In this document: positions 42,181 to 53,345 of the stretch, piece after piece
Position numbering within the stretch: position 1 is the stretch's first letter
Layout of the letters: every line of letters begins with the position of its first letter
NCBI GenBank assembly: GCA_963575745.1
Contig: CAUYUJ010002727.1
Coordinates: 18,501 to 82,500, forward strand
Origin: Prorocentrum cordatum
Taxonomy: Eukaryota; Sar; Dinophyceae; Prorocentrales; Prorocentraceae
Reading direction: 5' to 3'
DNA: 64,000 nt
Made by a program: the position numbers and the translations under genes
Notes under the pieces: model-generated
What the model saw: only the letters and a program-made list of their open reading frames with translations
Told to the model about the DNA's origin: nothing
Database searches by the model: none

Positions 42181-42974
42181 AACAATGGAAAGGGCGAGTT
42201 TCGGAATCTATGAAGGCCAAAAACAAAACTGCAACCGCTATCTAAAATGAGATCTCGCACAGGCCAGCGGCGAAATCAAAGAAGATTTCCATTTTGATTT
42301 CAGCCCCAGCCCGGGCCGGCCCACTTCATTGATAAAAGCTTCCCGGTAGTATCTCCCAGCTTGTCCGTGGCATGCGCCGCTAATGGGTTGTAAAATACCA
42401 GTTTCATCAATGCACATATCGAAAATAATGCGATTGCAGCCATCTATATTCCATGCCCCCGCTCCCTTTCTGGCCCGTGTAAGTGCTGGGGCGGTAGTCG
42501 TGTGAAAGAGTTTCAGGAAATCCTCCTTCCGTCGGTCCTCAAAGTGCCTAACCCTCCAACGCCGACCAGGAGGAGGAGGGGGATGAGAAGGAGGACGAGC
42601 TGGTTGGTTGGGAAAAACACATCGTCAGACATCTAGGGAGAGGGGCGCGTGCGGCCGCCTCGGAGTCGCCTTCCCACACGCCCTGCGCCTGCTGCTTCTC
42701 CTTAGTTGGGCACGGCCAACACGGGTACAGTCGAAACTAGGCCAGTCAAAAACATGGGACACTCCCTCGGCCAAAACAAAGAGAACATCCAAGGGTAACC
42801 TCCCCAGGGTGCACACAAACATCCAACCAACACGAAGACCGCTAAAATATCCTCCCCGAACCGACCTCGATCTTATACCTCGGTCCGACTGTACGGGAAA
42901 AATGGGTATGATGCCCAACAGCAAAGGTCGTCCACAACCGGCAGCGGCCGCTCTTCGGCAGGCATCCTTGGGTC

Positions 42975-43832
42975 TCAAATGGACAACGCCAGCGGCGAAA
43001 CCGACACGACATGGGCAAGAACGAACTGCTGTCGGTCTTCGTCTCCGTTCTTCTGTACCCATTTCGATGGTACCGAGTAGTGCCCCCGTGCTCCGGCCCT
43101 GAAGGGCAAAGATAGGGGGGGGCTGGCTCCCGGGGGGAACATCCACTTGGAATCGGCGATGCACCGCCGATAGGTGGGCGATGGGCCCCCGATATCGAAT
43201 TCGCACGTTCCTAGGCGGGGTGTGCTATCGGGCCCCTGTCGGCGCTGAAGGGGCGATCGGGGATCGATGCATTCCCCCCCCCCTGCGCCTATCCCCCTCT
43301 CTTGTAGCATTCGAACTATAGCTCGGGCCTCTGGCGGCCGTTCGGGACGAGCCGGGCAGCCCAGGAGCAGATGCTGGAGAGCATCCCGAGGCCGAAGAAA
43401 ACCGGCGAGATCCGACGGAAACGCCCGAAAACCTCGGACCTCGATGCGTTCCCCCCCTGCGTTTATCCCCCCTATCGTTGCCCCCCCCCCCGGCCTGTGC
43501 TCAACGGGCCAGCCTCCCGCGTGCCTCTCGGCTGAGCGCGGAGCTGGGCCTCCCTCTCTGCCCGCGGCCGCGGTGCTGCTCCCAATGATGGCGCCGGCGC
43601 CTGCCCGCGTGCCCGGGCGCCGTGCCCTGCAGCCACTCCTGCTCCGTGCTGGTCCTCGTCCTCGTCCTCGTCCTCCTCCTCCTCCTCCCCCTCCTCCTCC
43701 GCCTCCTCCTCCTCTCAAGTCGTTTCGGCTTGCAGCAAGACCTGCGCCCTTACCACTGCTGGTGCTGTGCGCAAGCCCGCGTGCAGCACTTTTCAGTTCC
43801 TGCTTGAGGGGTGGCTCTGCGCAGCCAACCAT
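42975..43832 (-). CDS. Hypothetical ORF, 285 aa, Gly-rich N-terminal half
   Basis: A minus-strand frame. The first ~100 residues are Gly/Arg/Ala-rich because of a (CTC)n/(GGA)n tract (43,660-43,720). The later part has better composition, with EVRGFRAFPSDLAGFLRPRD, ALQHLLLGCPARPERPPEA and SKWMFPPGASPPL. ALQHLLLGCP faintly recalls the HRLxxCP zinc motif that follows LINE reverse transcriptases, but there is no supporting RT or RNase H. The minus strand also reads on into another frame (43,206-42,625). The annotation is tentative. Confidence 0.2.
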   Translation of the reverse strand: MVGCAEPPLKQELKSAARGLAHSTSSGKGAGLAASRNDLRGGGGGGGGGGGGGGRGRGRGPARSRSGCRARRPGTRAGAGAIIGSSTAAAGREGGPAPRSAERHAGGWPVEHRPGGGATIGGINAGGERIEVRGFRAFPSDLAGFLRPRDALQHLLLGCPARPERPPEARAIVRMLQERGIGAGGGECIDPRSPLQRRQGPDSTPRLGTCEFDIGGPSPTYRRCIADSKWMFPPGASPPLSLPFRAGARGHYSVPSKWVQKNGDEDRQQFVLAHVVSVSPLALSI

Positions 43833-43899
43833 ATCCTTGGACTGCAGATCTGACGACCAGGCTTCACCGTGAGGGCGCTGGAGGGCAAGGTCATCACAA

Positions 43900-44360
43900 C
43901 GACAACAGTTACGACGACAGCGCGTCGGCGTCGCGGGTGCCGCGTCGCCTGGGGCGGGGGAGGGGCCTGCGAAGACCTGGTTCTACGCCGTGACCAAGGT
44001 CGGCCGCCTGCCCTTCCCGACTGAACAGCCTTGAGCCTGGCGGTGGGGACAGGGGAAGGCCTGGAGGTGGAGTGAACCGGCGACCGCGGGCGCGGGTGGC
44101 TGATCCGTCATCGATCTTCTCGGGGTCCCCCCAATCGTGGCGCGCGTCGCTGTCGGGGGTGTTTCCGCTGGGCTCGCGGTCCTCCAGAAGCCATTCCCAG
44201 TCGACCTGATCCCATGGCTGCCGTCCGCTGTCGGCATCGATCCCGATCGGGTGGAAGGGGGGCGCGGGGGAGATCTCGCTGGCTTCGCCCGAACCCGCAG
44301 GGGGAGGGGAGGGCGGCGGAGGGGGCGCGTGGGAGCGAGCAGGGCGGAGTGAGCGGGAAT
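43900..44360 (-). CDS. Coding-like fragment downstream of the 45.5-kb ORF
   Basis: On minus, one frame reads PAPPFHPIGIDADSGRQPWD, then DWEWLLEDREPSGNTPDSDA and HDWGDPEKIDDGSATR (about 44,270-44,090). It is acidic and Trp-containing and unlike the surrounding low complexity. It differs in frame from the ORF ending at 44,509. It may be a 3' exon of that gene or a frameshifted remnant. No family recognised. Confidence 0.3.
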
Positions 44361-44508
44361 TCCCCCCTGCTGGCTCTGATCAAAACCAGCGGGCTCCTGG
44401 GTTGGGTATCCTCGCTGTCATCGTGGGCGCCCCGCGCGCCCGTCCTGGGCGCAGGCGGGGCTCGATCCTGGGGGGGGTTGTCTGGCGACCTGCGGCCACC
44501 GGCGCCAT

Positions 44509-45543
44509 TCATCGGCATCTCGTTATGGGGGGGGCGCAGCCAAAAGCCGCTGTTACTGATGTATCTTGGTTGAGAGGAGGGGGGGAATTGGCGGCGCAGC
44601 CAAAAGCCGCCGAACACAGATCCTGGTCATGAGGAGGAGGAGGAAGCGGGGGGGCGCAGCCAAAAGCCGCTGTCACCGATGTAATGAAGGAGGAGGAGGG
44701 TTGGACGGCCCTCTGGCGCGGCGCTGTCTGCTCGGGGTCCGCTCTTCCATCCTCACCTAGCGGCCTGTGAGATGAGGTACCCGTCACTGCAAGGGGGGGT
44801 CTGGTTGCCTGCCCCCGTGGCGGGTGGCCAGCGCCGTCCGCTTCTATGGGCTTGTTGAACTCGCGTCGACTCTCTCCAGAGACCTCGTCCACGGACGCCT
44901 CTTGGTTCCCTACGAGAACCTCGTCCTCGGCCTCTGGGGGCTGGGTGGAACCTGCTGCTGGCGCTTCGCACTCACGGCCTGCCCCCCTGCGGGGGGAGGG
45001 AGGAGGCGCGAACGGAACTGGGATCAGGACGGGGTCCAGGGTGGGTCCAGAGGACAGGTGGTCGGGGCCTGGCCCTCCCAGGGCGTCCGTCCCCGTGCCC
45101 CTTTCGCTCGCGTCTGATCCGCCTGTCTGGTCTGCCCCGATGGAGGGGGGAGGTTGCTGTCTGTGGGGACTCTGGACCTGAATGGGGCCTGAGGGGAATT
45201 CGACCGTGGCCAATGACTGGGCTCCCGCGCCCTGCACTGAGTGGTCCCCGCCCCCCTCGATGTTGTCAGATCGATCGGTTTCCCCGCCCTCCATCTGGCC
45301 GCGGCCGCCAAGGGGCCCACCCGTTGGCACAGTCTGCTGCAAGGGGGGGTCCGGCTGCGGCCCGCGCTGCCTGACAGCGCCGCTGCTGGTATGGCGGGCG
45401 CGCGCCGGGGGGCCCGAGGGAACCCAGGACCGCAGGCCCGCCGAGCAGCGTCCGGGCGCCCCCTTGAGCGGTGGGAGATTGCCCCGAGGGGAGCAGGCCC
45501 ACCAGACGGCTTGAGCCAGGCTACGGAACTGGTGGGGATACAC
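44509..45543 (-). CDS. Hypothetical Pro/Ser/Gly-rich ORF, 344 aa
   Basis: The frame opens at 45,543 (the first codon is GTG, so the real start is elsewhere or upstream). It is mostly disordered, with an acidic central part (PEAEDEVLVGNQEASVDEVS near residue 210). It ends in three copies of a TAAFGCAP-like motif caused by a DNA repeat at 44,535-44,690 (GCGCAGCCAAAAGCCGC). Sequence just upstream (45,508-45,545, GACGGCTTGAGCCAGGCTACGG) matches that upstream of the ORF at 39.8 kb, so the two may be related genes or share a 5' repeat. No domain. Confidence 0.35.
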   Translation of the reverse strand: MYPHQFRSLAQAVWWACSPRGNLPPLKGAPGRCSAGLRSWVPSGPPARARHTSSGAVRQRGPQPDPPLQQTVPTGGPLGGRGQMEGGETDRSDNIEGGGDHSVQGAGAQSLATVEFPSGPIQVQSPHRQQPPPSIGADQTGGSDASERGTGTDALGGPGPDHLSSGPTLDPVLIPVPFAPPPSPRRGAGRECEAPAAGSTQPPEAEDEVLVGNQEASVDEVSGESRREFNKPIEADGAGHPPRGQATRPPLAVTGTSSHRPLGEDGRADPEQTAPRQRAVQPSSSFITSVTAAFGCAPPLPPPPHDQDLCSAAFGCAANSPPPLNQDTSVTAAFGCAPPITRCR

Positions 45544-45899
45544 GAAGGGTCAACATTTTGGAGGAGAATCCAGCCGTGGCGACCAGGAATCTCCAGGATG
45601 AGCAGCGCTATCGGTACCTCTCCGTCGTCTGACACACGGTTGACTTTCCTCCCCACTCTCCGATTCCCCTCCTGCCGTTCCCCCATATCCCACCCCCACC
45701 CGGCCCCGCCCCCCGATCTTCCACCGCTTCGAGCGTGGAGCACCCAACAGCAGGCCCTTCGGGCCGCCACGAGCTGGGGCCCTGGCCATGGCTTCCATCA
45801 ACTGGATACTCTGGAAGCCGCGCTGTTTGTCCGAGGTCGGGGGTGCGGGCACGGGGGGCGACCGCTGCGGCAGCCAAGGCAATGACGGCAAAGCCACCG

Positions 45900-46790
45900 C
45901 CACCGGTGGCGCAAAAGGCGGTGCACCTGCGGCAGCAGAGTGCGTGAGCATGATCGAGCGAGACGCCGAGAAGCCTGGAAGGAGAGAGGGTGAGCGAGCG
46001 AGAGGGAGAGGGGAGAGAGGAAAACGGAGGGCTTTGAAGACTCCTGGGCAGCTGCTGGCAAGCTCTTGAAAGCTCTAGCAGCATCCTTGTGGGCCCCGGA
46101 GCCCTGGGAGGCTCTAGGAATCTCGGGGGGGCCTTGGGGTATCTTGGACTGGGAAGTTCCAAGGACCAGATGGGAAGCCCTGAGAAGAAGCTCTCGCAAA
46201 AGCAGGGAAACTCATGCGAGATCTTTGAAAGCTCTCGGGAAATTAAAAGTTCTGGGAAGCTCTAGGGGGAGCCATGGGAAGCTTATCATGCGCTTGGGGA
46301 TCTCCCAGGAAGTCCTGGGAGGCCTCCTTGCAAAGTCCTGAGGCTTCTGGGAAGGCCCAGAAGATTTTAGAAGTCCCTGGGACGTTCCTGAACGAACGAA
46401 CGAACGAACACCGCAGCGGACAAGCGTCTGGGCCTGGCTCAGACCAGGTGGATGAGGCTGTGACCTCTGGATTCTGGCGTGTCTGGACACATGCAATGCG
46501 AGACAGATAGACTGGAGGGAGGAGGAGAAGGCGGAGGAGGAAGAGGAGGAGGACGACGTCCCAGGGAAGCAGCCTGGAATCGTTCGGAGGCTTGGTGGGC
46601 ACCAGAAACTGCAGGACCTCCCGCCCCCCCCACAACGTCCCTCTCCGATTCGGCCATCGTCGAATGCAATTCTCGCCGCAGTGACGCTTGTGTTCTGGCC
46701 GCCGCCTGCCTCCGTTCAAGTGAGCCGCTGTCTACCTGCTGCGCTCTCGAGACACGCTCTTGCACCATGCCGCTTCTGGGGCCCGCTTAA
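45900..46790. repeat. GGGAAGCTCT-type degenerate repeat and (GAAC)n
   Basis: About 46,060-46,380 contains recurrent GGGAAGCTCT(A)GG(A/G) and AAGTCCTGGGA units. (ACGAAC)n occurs at about 46,390-46,410. GGAGGAGGA tracts lie near 46,513-46,556. Open frames on both strands have no domain. Confidence 0.6.
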
Positions 46791-46829
46791 ATTGGGCCTG
46801 TGGCAGCAGGGACGGAAACAATTGAGTCA

Positions 46830-47000
46830 CATGTGGCGAGGCCCACCAGGCCCCCAGAGGTCCCCCGAAACACCCCCGAGAGGTCCCAAGAGGCCCCCAA
46901 AAGGCCCCCAACCAAATGCCGCCTCGAGGACCCTGAGGGGCCTCCCAAGAGACCCCAATAAGTCTCCCAGCAGGGCCTCTTGTCCACGACCCAGTCCGGC
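46830..47000. repeat. Short AAGAGGCCCC-type repeat
   Basis: GAGGCCCACCAGGCCCCCAG-like units across about 170 bp; the dispersed family again. The flanking ~900 bp (47.0-47.9 kb) shows no recognisable gene. Confidence 0.7.
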
Positions 47001-47974
47001 TGAAGGCCACTAAGCACAACGTACGGTATGGGCTGGCGGAATGAGCGGAGCGAGTGGAAACTGAATCGCATGTCGCGAGGCCCGCAACGCACCCCGCAGA
47101 CCCTCGTTCGCAAGGTTTCCCTCGGGAGGCCCCCTGAGTCCAGAGGCATCCGTGGTCATCCTCGGACTGAGCTCCAGCAAGCCTCCGGTCCTCTTGAGTC
47201 TCTTGGCAACGCCGTTGCCAACGTCGAGTGCACCGAGAGGTTCAGCAGATCCTCCGCAAAGCTTCGAACCCAAGGAGGATTCTTCGGAAGGCCTCGTGCA
47301 GGACAGTTCCCAGGGCGGCGCCATCCATACCAAAGAGGCAGGCGGTGCTGCACCTTCACGGCAGGCACGAAAAGACAGATCGCCAGACTTTCGTAAGCGT
47401 CGCCCCACACAGGCAGAGACGACATCGTTATCCGAGCAGCTCCTGCAAGAAAAGACTCGTACCACTGCCTGTCTCCTGTGTCATCGTCCTCCCGCTCTTC
47501 CCTCCTCCAACGGCTTCTCCTTACCGAGGAAAGCTGTGAACGATTGGCGGTGAGCACTCCTGCCCAGGGTGCTCGCAGAATCGTCCTGGACACGAGTGGC
47601 CCCAGCAAGATTTGCAGATGAGTGCCCAAACACATGCTCCAGAATTGCTCTGGGGCCTGAGACTCAGAGGGCCAAGACCTCTTAGACCCAACAGCCCCTC
47701 AAAAGCGCTTCCATTTCTCAAGCCTCGCCGCCGATTTCCCAGCCTACCAGGAGGCAGAACTCAATGAAGGCTGCAATCAAAATAAACAAAATGATCGAAG
47801 ACTGGGTGAAATGGAGAATTGGACGGGTCAGCGACAAAAACAGTACACTCGGGCCATCGGCCCAGACGAGGAATCAAATATTCGGGCCAATGCCGCAATC
47901 AATTCGTTCAACCCGACATCATGCGTCTGCTGGTCAGCCAAAACCGGTGAAAGGGCGTGTCCTCTTGGCGACAC

Positions 47975-48063
47975 CGGAAATTGGTCAGCATGCCGCCGAC
48001 AAACCTGCTATCGGCGAAAACGCTGTTCGTCCGCTTCGCCGCCTTCCTGATGGCATCTTGGGC
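47975..48063 (-). CDS. Possible exon resembling ribosomal protein uS2 (organellar type)
   Basis: On minus, an in-frame segment reads AQDAIRKAAKRTNSVFADS then RFVGGMLTNFR. The RxxGGMLTN sequence and the preceding Ala/Lys-rich helix match the conserved block of bacterial/organellar ribosomal protein S2 (uS2), a small-subunit protein. The segment is bounded by AG before GCC CAA (acceptor side, after a pyrimidine-rich run) and GT after TTTCCG (donor side), giving an 89-nt exon. Neighbouring uS2 blocks were not found, so it may be an isolated exon, a pseudogene fragment or chance similarity. Confidence 0.3.
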
Positions 48064-48960
48064 CTCGGTGCAGGGAGGGCTCCCGATGGCCACTCGAGGA
48101 CACGTGAGTGAAGCAACACTGACGCCCCCTCCTCGTCCGCCATTGTGGTTCTTTCCAACACATCTCGTCCTTCCCTTCGGAGCCCTGCTCCCCTGGCATA
48201 TACAGCGCAGGGCACGGTCTACGACACGCCTGAGCGTAGCAGGATGACTGAGGTAGGTGGGATGCAGAGGAAAACAGCGGCGGCATGGCAAGCAGCACAG
48301 GCGGCAGCGATGCAGCAGCATGCCGGACCCTGTGAACCCAAAGCTGCACGAGCTTGGCAAAAACTCGATCATTCCTGCGGTTCATCTGCGATTCTCCGAG
48401 CCGAGAAGCTCAAGCACCAAATGACGAACCGTGAAGTGGCGATCCACCATATCAATGGCAAGGCTAGGTGTGACGTACACGTTTGATACCCCACGCTGGT
48501 GAGAAGCATTGCAGCGGTCCATCATCCTGGCGAGGTGTCTTGCCAGATATGCGTGGCGTGCATGTGTTCCGCACGTGCTAAAAAAATACAGACAGAACGC
48601 AGCGACATGTGCATGGGTGCTATGTTCATGCCGATGCGAGTACTCCTTGCGGGGATGGAGTAGGCAAAGGCTGTTTAGCCATCCGAAATTGGCAACACTG
48701 AAAACACAGAGCGGCAGCAAAGGAACAACATCGCAACAACCGATCACGCTGGCGAAGAACCCAACACTAATTTAACGCGTGGCGCCTATGTGCAGGAGCA
48801 CTCAATGCGCATAGCCATACTGGCGGATTAGAACTACCCCTGAACGCTTCGACGAAGAACGCAAGGCCACACTCTACTGAGCGGGGCGAAGCGAAACGGG
48901 CGAGGCGACAACATGCGAACGCAACCACTGGGGCCTTCGGCGGCACTGACTGTAGACCAC
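48064..48960. other. No recognisable gene; single-copy sequence
   Basis: Mixed-complexity sequence. Minus frames (for example 48,747-48,382, with a hydrophobic start CCDVVPLLPLCVFSVANFGW) and plus frames of similar length exist, but none has a domain or repeat relationship. If the uS2-like exon is real, other exons of that gene may lie here. Confidence 0.35.
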
Positions 48961-49950
48961 GACTCGTGTGAGGGGTGTGCCGAAATGGGGCAGAAACGCA
49001 ATGTGAACCAAACCACGGGGGCCTTTGGTGGAGCCTCATGTGGGGCCACGAAACGTGTGAAGTGTGTGTGTGTGTGTGCCAACATTGGGCGGGGCACCAT
49101 GTGAACCCAGACGCTGGCGCCTTCGGTGGAGCCCCCTGTGGGGCCACGAAACGTGTGAGGGATGTGCCGAAATAGAGCGGGGCACTGTGTAAACCCATCT
49201 ACTGGGGCCATTGGTGGACCTCATTGTGGGGCCACGAAACGTGTGAGGGGTGTGCCGAATTTGGGCACCGACACCATGTGAACCCAGCGGCGGGGGCCTT
49301 CGGATGAGCTCCCTGCGGCCATGAAGCTCGTGAGGGTTGTGCCGAAATGGAGCGGGTCACCATGTGAACCCATCCACTGGCGCCTTTGGTGGAGCCCCAT
49401 GTGGGGCAACGGAACATGTGAGGGGTGTGCCGAAGTGGGGCGGGTCACCATGTGAACTCAGCCGCTGTCGCCTTCGGTGCAGCTCCCTGTTAGACCAAGA
49501 AACGAACGAGAGGTGTGCCGAACTGGGGCCGATCACCATGTGAACCAAGCCGCTGGCGCCTTCGGTGGAGCTCCTTGTGGAGCCACGAAACGTGTGAGTG
49601 ATGTGCCTAAATAGGGCGGGGCACTATGTAAATCCATCCACCGGGGCCTTCGGTGGACCTCCCTGTGGGGCCACGAAACGTGTGTGAGGGGTGTGCCGAA
49701 ATGGAGCAGGTCACCATGTAAGCCCATCCACTGGCGCCGTGGAGCTCCCTGCGGCCACGAAACTTGTGAGGGGTGTGCCGAAATGGAGCGGGTCACCGTG
49801 TGAACCCATCCACTGGCGCCTTTGGTGGAGCCCCCCTCTCGGGCGACGAAGCGTGTGAGTGGTGTGCCGAAGTGGGGCGGGTCACCATGTGCGCCCAGCC
49901 ACGGGGGCCTTCGGTGGAGCTCCTTGTGGGGCCACGAGACGTGTGAAGGA
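48960..49950. repeat. 88-bp satellite, about 12 copies
   Basis: Each unit carries GGGGCCACGAAACGTGTGAG, GGGTGTGCCGAAATGG, CACCATGTGAACCCA and GGCCTTCGGTGGAGC. The GTGTGCCGAA core lies near 48,971, 49,156, 49,243, 49,331, 49,420, 49,508, 49,593, 49,687, 49,769 and 49,856. The last unit changes at about 49,945 into the ATGCNTCATCGAATTGGCAC core of the next satellite, so the two are fused. Frames such as PPKAPVDGFTW are artefacts. Confidence 0.92.
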
Positions 49951-50029
49951 TGCGTCATCGAATTGGCACGCGAGCACCCAACGGGCTCGCGGGTCGGGCG
50001 GGCTCTCACGGGCGGGACGGATGCAATGG

Positions 50030-50860
50030 AAACTGACCGTCAATTGCCTCCAACTTACCGTCAGTTGCCTCCAAGCGATGCTCAGCTAGAGGCAACTCAG
50101 CTGGTCACTGGTCAGCTGCCTCCAAGTGACGGTCAATTGGAAGCAACTCAGCTTGTCAATTGCCTCCAACTGACGGTCCGTTGGAAGCAACCCATCTGGT
50201 CAGTGGCCTCCAACTGACCGTTAGTTGGAAACAACTCAAGTGGTCAGTTGCCTCCGACTGACCGTCAGTTGGAAGCAACTGACCTGGTCGGCTGTCTCCA
50301 ATTGACCTGGTAAGCTGCCTCCAACTGACCGTCAGTTGCCTCCAACTGACCGTCAGCTGCCTCCAACTGACGGTCAGTTGGAGGCAACTCAGCTGGGAGT
50401 TGCCTCCAACTGACGGCAGTTGGAAGCAACTCAGCTGGGAATCGCCTCCAACTTTTAGTCGGCGTCGGCTCGCACTTGGAGTCGTTTACAACTGACGGTC
50501 AGTTGGAGGCTCACTTGGAAGGTACATCCAACTGACGGTCAGGCGGAGGCAACGCAGCGGGCGGGACAGGGGGCGGGGCGCGGCGCCACCCCGTCCTTCG
50601 CCCCTCCCGGAAGTTGCCTCCAACTGAGCGTCAGTTGGAGGCAACTGAGCTGAAGTTGCCTCCAATTGACGGTCAGTTGGATGCAACTCAGCTGGGGGTC
50701 CCCTCCAACTGTAATTGCCAACTGACGGTCAGTTAGAGGCAACTCAGCTGCGAGCTGCCTCCAACAGGCGGTCATTTGGGGGCAACTGAGCGGGTGGGAC
50801 GCGGCGCGGGGCGCGGCGCCACCCTGTCCCCCGCCCCGCCCAGGAATTGCCTCCAACTAA
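50030..50860. repeat. Hairpin-forming CAACTGACSGTCAGTTG minisatellite
   Basis: About 20 units of GCCTCCAACTGACGGTCAG/TTGGAGGCAACTCAGCTG. Several are perfect dyads: 50,358-50,371 with 50,373-50,386 (14-bp arms, one-base centre) and 50,613-50,627 with 50,631-50,645 (15-bp arms, three-base centre). The array lies between two parts of the GGGCGG satellite. Confidence 0.92.
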
Positions 50861-52690
50861 CGGGTCGAGTCGGGCGGGCTGGCCCTAACGGGCGGGTCGA
50901 ATCGGGCGGGGCGGGGCATTAAAAAGTATGATGCATCAGCGAATTGGCATGGAAATGTTCTATCGGGCGGGGCGGGGCGGGCCCAGGCGGGCGGGGCGGG
51001 TCGGGTCAGGCGGGCAGACCCTCGCGGGCGGGTCGGGTCGGGCCGGGCAGGCGGACCCGAATGGGCGGGTCGGGTCGGGTCGGGCGGGCGGGACATTATG
51101 CGCGGCGCATCATCAAGGCGGGGCGCGAGCATCCTCGCGGGCGGGTCGGTTCGGGCGGGCGGGCGGACCCTAACGGGCGGGGCGGGTCGGGTCGGGCGGG
51201 AGACCCCAACGGGCGGGTCGGGTCGAGTCGGGCGGGCGGGTCATTCAAATACGATGCATCATCGAATTGGCACGCGAATGCCCTAACGGGCGAGTCGGGC
51301 CCTGCGAACCCTAACGGGCGGGGCGGAGCGGGGCGGGCGGGCGGGCCCTAGCGGGCGGGTCGGGTCGGGCTGGCAAGACATTCAAGTGCGATGCATCATC
51401 GAAATGGTCCGCGAATGCCCTCGCGGGCGGGGGGGCCGGCCGGGCGGGCGGGCAGGGCCCTAGCAGGCGGGTCCGGTCGGGTCAGGCGGGCGGGAAATGA
51501 AAGGAGGATACATCGTCGAGTTGGTTTGCGAATGCCCTGGCGGGCGGGGGGGGCGGGCGGGCGAGCGGTTCCGAACGGGCAGAATAGGTCGGGTCGGGCG
51601 GGCGGGCCCTGACGGGCGGGTCGGGTAGGGTCGGACGGGCGGGAGATTAAAGTGCGATGCGCGATCAAGTTGGCCTGCGAATGCCCTAGCGGGCGGGTCG
51701 GGCGGGCAGGCGGGCCCTCACGGGCGGGATGGGTCCGCTCGGGCGGGCAGGGCCCTAACGAGCGGGTCGGGTCGGGCGGGCGGGCGGGCCCTAACGGGCG
51801 GGTCGGGTCGGGCGGGCGGGCCCTGGCGGGCGGGCCGGGCTGGGTCGAGCGGGCGGGCCCTGACGGGCGGGTTGGGTCGGGCGGGTCGGGCGAGCGGGAC
51901 ATCAAAGCATGGCGCATCATCGAAGTGGAATGCAAATATCCTAACGGACGGGCGGGTCGGGTCGGGTCGGGACGGACGGCGAACCCTAACGAGCGGGCCG
52001 GTTCGGGTCGGGCGGGACATTGAAGTGTGATGCATCAGCGAATTGGCGCGCGAAAGCCTTAACGCGGGCGAGACGGGTCGGGCGGGCCCCAACGAGCGGG
52101 GCGGGTCGGTTCGGGCGGCGGCCCCTAACGGGCGGTCGGGTCGGGTAGAGCGGGCGGGACATTTAAAGTCTGATGCATCATCGAATTGGCACGCGAGTGC
52201 CCTGACGGGAAGGGCGGGTCAGGCGAACCCTAACGGGCGGGGCGGGTCGGGACGGGCGGGCGAACCATAACGGGCGGGCCGGGTCGGGGCGGGCGGGCGG
52301 GACATTAAAAAAATGATGCGCCAGCGATTTGGCACGCAAGTGTCCTGACGGGCGCAGGTGCCGGGCGGGCGGGCGGGCCCTAACGGGCGGGGCGGGGCGG
52401 AGCGGGCGGGCGGGACATTGAAAGTATGATGCGTCAGCGAATTGGCACGCGAGTGTCCTGACGGGCGCGAGGGGCTCGGCGGGCGGGCGGGCCCTAACGG
52501 GCGAGTCGGATCAAGTCGGGCGGGCGGGACATTGCAGTATGATGCATCATCGAATTGGCGCGCGAGTGCCCTGACGGGCGGGGCGAGTCGGGCGGGCCCT
52601 CACGGGCGGGGCAGGTCGGGTCGGGCGGGCGGGCCCCGACGGGCGGGCGGGTCGGGTCGGGCGGGCGGGGCGTGAATTGCGCATCATCGA
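50860..52690. repeat. GGGCGGGTCGGGTCGGGCGG satellite with ATGCATCATCGAATTGG core
   Basis: Units of about 100-160 bp. A core ATGCATCATCGAATTGGCAC then GCGAATGCCC is followed by CTAACGGGCGGG and variable runs of GGGCGG/GTCGG, ending in GGGACATT(A)AA. Cores lie near 50,931, 51,251, 51,391, 51,505, 51,654, 51,913, 52,029, 52,171, 52,314, 52,428, 52,539 and 52,679. A first copy is at 49,945 and an isolated one at 53,440. The G-rich strand has dense quadruplex potential. Confidence 0.93.
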
Positions 52691-52699
52691 GTTGGCGCG

Positions 52700-53345
52700 C
52701 GAGCGCCCTTGGAGCCCCAGGAGGCCCAAAAACAAGACAAGGGGGCTCCGAAAGGCCTGCCAGACGGTCCAAGAGGGCTACAAGTCGCCAATAGATCGCT
52801 CCAAGACGCACAAGATTGCCCCCAGACAGTCCCAGAGGCCCCCAAGACGCCCCAAGAAACCACCAAGAAGCGCCCCACGAGGCCCTCCAGAAGCAAAAAC
52901 CACCCCATTCCGGAGGGAAAACTAATATTGTCACGTTCGCCCCTCGGGTTCTCACGAAGCCTACAACGGCCCAAGAAGCCTTCGAGATCGACCCAAGATA
53001 GCCCAAGAGGCCCCCAAGAAGGCTCCGAGACGACCCCCAAAAGCCCCAAGACGGCCCCCAAAGCCTCCAAAACGGCCCAGGAAGGCCCCAGGACGGCCCC
53101 AAGAGGAGGCCCAGAGGAACCCGAATGGACACTTCGAGCACTCGGCCCCGAGAAAACCAGAGGAGGCGCCACGGCCCCCAAAAAGCTCCCACAAGACCCC
53201 CGATAGGCCCAAAAGAAGCTCCTAGAGGCCTCAACATGGCTCCCAAGAGGCCTCAAAAGTGCTGCCAGGAGAACCAGAAAAGCCCAGGAGCAGAGCCGCG
53301 ATCCGCCAACCGCCCCCGACGAAATCCCAGGAAGCTGAAACCCTA
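52700..53345. repeat. AAGAGGCCCC-type repeat (3' flank of locus B)
   Basis: Degenerate GCCCCCAAGAGGCC / AAGACGGCCC units. Plus frames (Pro/Lys/Glu-rich) and minus frames (Gly/Leu/Trp-rich) are artefacts. Its position downstream of the minus-strand Tpt1-like remnant mirrors the array at 75-400 downstream of locus A. Confidence 0.8.

Noticed and set aside
43262-43345. Second LINE (ALQHLLLGCP resembling the HRLxxCP zinc motif)
   Set aside because: A single weak motif with no reverse transcriptase, RNase H or matching Cys pair nearby.
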